Part shown: one piece after another, positions 62,503 to 64,000 of the stretch
How the letters are laid out: each line of letters starts with the position of its first letter
Numbering within the stretch: the first letter of the stretch is position 1
From: Tsukamurella sp. 1534
GTDB taxonomy: Bacteria; Actinomycetota; Actinomycetes; Mycobacteriales; Mycobacteriaceae
DNA length: 64,000 nt
Direction: 5' to 3'
NCBI RefSeq assembly: GCF_000312385.1
Contig: NZ_HE997627.1
Location: forward strand, 808,066-872,065
The notes under the pieces: model-generated
Databases searched by the model: none
What the model saw: the letters and a program-made list of their open reading frames with translations, nothing else
What the model was told of the DNA's origin: nothing
Position numbers and translations under genes: made by a program

Positions 62503-62940
62503 CTAGTCCGTGCTGATGTCGAGGTTCACGACGGTGCCCGCCTTGAGGGTGCGCCCGACGGTGCAGACCTGATCGACGGCGCGCCGGGCCACGGTGATGA
62601 GGCGCTCCTGTGCCGCCTCGTCGAGTTCGGAGAGGTCGAGCTCGAGGATCTCGTTGAGCTCGGGGTACGTCTCGTTCTCGCGATCCGCGTCACCCGAGAC
62701 GCGAACGGTGGCGTCGTAGTCCTCACCGAGGCGGCGCGCGAGCACGTGGTCGGTGGACATGCCGCTGCAGGCGGCGAGAGCGATCTTGAGCAGCTCACCG
62801 GGGGTGAACACGCCCTCCACATCGGCCGAGCCCACGAGCACCTCAGCGCCCCGCGAGCTGCGCCCCGTGTATCGGCGCACGCCCGTGCGCTCCACCCAGA
62901 GTTCGGTCGAAGGGGTCTGTGCGGTGGTGTCATCCGGCAT
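62503..62940 (-). CDS. OsmC-family peroxiredoxin-like protein
   Basis: A 145-residue OsmC/Ohr protein. The two redox Cys are in LKIALAACSGMSTDHVL (near 59) and VDQVCTVGRTL (near 125). The first Cys lacks the tyrosine-type environment of Ohr and the sequence is closer to the general OsmC/YhfA group. Reduces peroxides, probably organic ones. 2 bp before acyP, matching the M. tuberculosis order Rv2923c-acyP. Confidence 0.9.
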   Translation of the reverse strand: MPDDTTAQTPSTELWVERTGVRRYTGRSSRGAEVLVGSADVEGVFTPGELLKIALAACSGMSTDHVLARRLGEDYDATVRVSGDADRENETYPELNEILELDLSELDEAAQERLITVARRAVDQVCTVGRTLKAGTVVNLDISTD

Positions 62941-63062
62941 GTGACCAATCTACCGTTAGTTGTCCCATCGTCTTGCGACCTACATCCAACGGACACATTC
63001 GGTGCGGCGGGCGGCGCGCGGCGTCGCCGAGACGGCGCCGGCAATCTTGTAGCCTGGGTAAC

Positions 63063-63545
63063 ATGCGCACGCGGTGGTCGATCTTCCTCGTCGCGGTGCT
63101 CCTCTGCGCGGTGTCGCTGGCCTGGGCCGCGGCATCCGGGCCCGACCCCTTCCCCACCCATTGGGGCGCGAGCGGCAAGGCCGATTCGTGGGGGCCGCGA
63201 GGCGAGTCCGTCGCCTTCCTCGCGGCCACGAGCCTGGGCACCGCGGTCCTGTTCGGCGCGATCGCCGCGTTCACCTCACGGATCCCCGCGCGGATGATCA
63301 ACACCCCGAACCGCGAGTACTGGCTCGCCGCCGATCATCGCAGCGAACTGGACACGCTCCTGCAGAGCTCGATGCTGTGGATCGGCGCGGGCGTGCAGCT
63401 GCTCGTCGGGGTGTCGGTGGTCGGTGCAATCGCCTCACCGCAGGACAACGCGGCCACCGGCCTGGTCACGTGGATCTTTCCGGTGCTCGTACTCGCGACC
63501 GTCGGGTACCTGATCTGGAAGCTCCTTCACCCGCCCGTGGAATAG
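63063..63545 (+). CDS. DUF1648-type membrane protein
   Basis: A 160-residue membrane protein with four TM helices. After TM1, DPFPTHWGASGKADSWGPR is the DUF1648 hallmark (P-x-H-W/N...G-x-x-D). The domain occurs in SdpI-like immunity proteins and in regulators of stress response, but alone its function is unknown. ATG 63063 (MRTRWSIFLVAVLL) is the only start that gives a proper TM1; longer frame has no support. Divergent from the osmC operon. Confidence 0.8.
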   Translation: MRTRWSIFLVAVLLCAVSLAWAAASGPDPFPTHWGASGKADSWGPRGESVAFLAATSLGTAVLFGAIAAFTSRIPARMINTPNREYWLAADHRSELDTLLQSSMLWIGAGVQLLVGVSVVGAIASPQDNAATGLVTWIFPVLVLATVGYLIWKLLHPPVE

Positions 63546-63746
63546 CGCTTCATCGAATCGTTTCGGCCTCCGAACTCGCCCGCCGAACCCTCGCCGAATG
63601 TGCGGTTGCAATACGAAAGTCCTTGCTGCTGAATCCATTTGACATCCGATGCAACCCTCAGCAACCCTTGTGAGCGCTCGACCGGCTGTCGTGTGATGTG
63701 CGGTGGCCGGGCGCACCGCCACGGAAACCGCTGAGGGAGAACCGAG
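63546..63746. other. Intergenic region before the last gene
   Basis: About 200 bp. TTGACA at 63639-63644 is an exact -35 consensus on the plus strand, but no matching -10 is seen 17 bp on. GGGAGA about 8 nt before ATG 63747 is a likely ribosome-binding site. Nothing else recognised. Confidence 0.4.
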
Positions 63747-64000
63747 ATGACCGAGCGCGAACCAGATTCCGTGGCCCCCTTGACATCTCCGACGGTGCCC
63801 ACGGCGAGAATGATCGCCCGTACCGCGCCGAAGTGGGACCTGTGGGCACGACCCGCCGGGTTCCCGGACCTGCACGCGGCGCTGGTCTGGGCGACCCGGC
63901 ACGCCGCCGACGCGGCCGATCCGATCCGGATTCTCTCCGACCGCCTCAACGTGCCCTACCAGGTACTGCTGTCCGTCGACGTCGTCCAGAAGTTCCTGCA
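63747..64000 (+). CDS. Unidentified protein, N-terminal part (cut by window end)
   Basis: ATG 63747, preceded by GGGAGA, opens a frame with no stop to the window end (84 residues seen). After a Ser/Thr/Pro-rich start (MTEREPDSVAPLTSPTVPT) the sequence becomes helical (LHAALVWATRHAADAADPI, RILSDRLNVPYQVLLSVDVV). No motif recognised; codon third positions are consistent with real coding. Confidence 0.6.
   Translation, partial: MTEREPDSVAPLTSPTVPTARMIARTAPKWDLWARPAGFPDLHAALVWATRHAADAADPIRILSDRLNVPYQVLLSVDVVQKFL

Overview
This is a high-GC actinobacterial chromosome segment, almost certainly from the mycolic-acid lineage (Mycobacteriales; Tsukamurella is my best guess, Gordonia or Rhodococcus are possible). 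The main reason is the gene backbone. Read on the minus strand it runs osmC-like, acyP, smc, ftsY, amtB, glnB, glnD, ffh, amidohydrolase, rpsP, KH protein, rimM, trmD and rplS. That is the same order as in Mycobacterium tuberculosis, but here several accessory blocks are inserted between backbone genes.

Layout. 1-5.5 kb: start of a secreted coiled-coil protein with a peptidoglycan-hydrolase-like N-terminus, then a kinase/regulator/ABC-transporter operon of the antimicrobial-peptide-resistance type. 5.6-15.8 kb: rplS, a membrane protein, tex, a four-gene ESX-like cluster, an OmpR-type two-component system with a small secreted protein, then trmD-rimM-KH-rpsP. 16.2-19.4 kb: a plus-strand membrane acyltransferase and MerR regulator, then a DUF559 protein ending in a hairpin repeat. 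19.4-28.9 kb: amidohydrolase, ffh, glnD-glnB-amtB (PII nitrogen signalling), an alpha/beta hydrolase and ftsY. 29-43 kb: accessory metabolism, namely a luciferase-like oxidoreductase, an acetyltransferase, a complete urease operon (ureABCEFGD) ending in a nickel permease, a tripartite tricarboxylate transporter (tctCBA) with a stress protein, a membrane protein and gnd.

43.3-52.0 kb is a visibly less GC-rich defence island. Five tightly overlapping plus-strand genes encode a Z1 helicase-like protein, a PD-(D/E)XK nuclease-like protein, a GHKL (Hsp90/MutL/MORC-like) ATPase and two proteins I do not recognise. They converge on a Vsr endonuclease and a cytosine-5 DNA methyltransferase. The set resembles the predicted MORC/MutL-ATPase restriction-modification systems proposed by comparative genomics (Iyer, Abhiman and Aravind, 2008). 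Its mechanism, and the role of the two unknown proteins, is the best lead in the window.

52-64 kb: smc, a sucrose/fructan operon (LacI regulator, oligosaccharide permease, GH32 hydrolase) with a clear operator, a glutathionylspermidine-synthase-like ATP-grasp cluster with DUF350 and DUF1190-like membrane proteins, acyP, an OsmC protein, a DUF1648 membrane protein and the start of an unidentified gene.

Regulation visible in the DNA: GlnR-like boxes in front of both amtB and ureA link ammonium uptake, PII signalling and urea use; a MerR promoter has the diagnostic 19-bp spacer; and dyads or direct repeats lie next to both two-component systems. A decamer, CCGACGGTGC/GCACCGTCGG, recurs at least 17 times on both strands and in different reading frames, far more than base composition predicts. 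No tRNA, rRNA, CRISPR array, insertion sequence or integrase was found.
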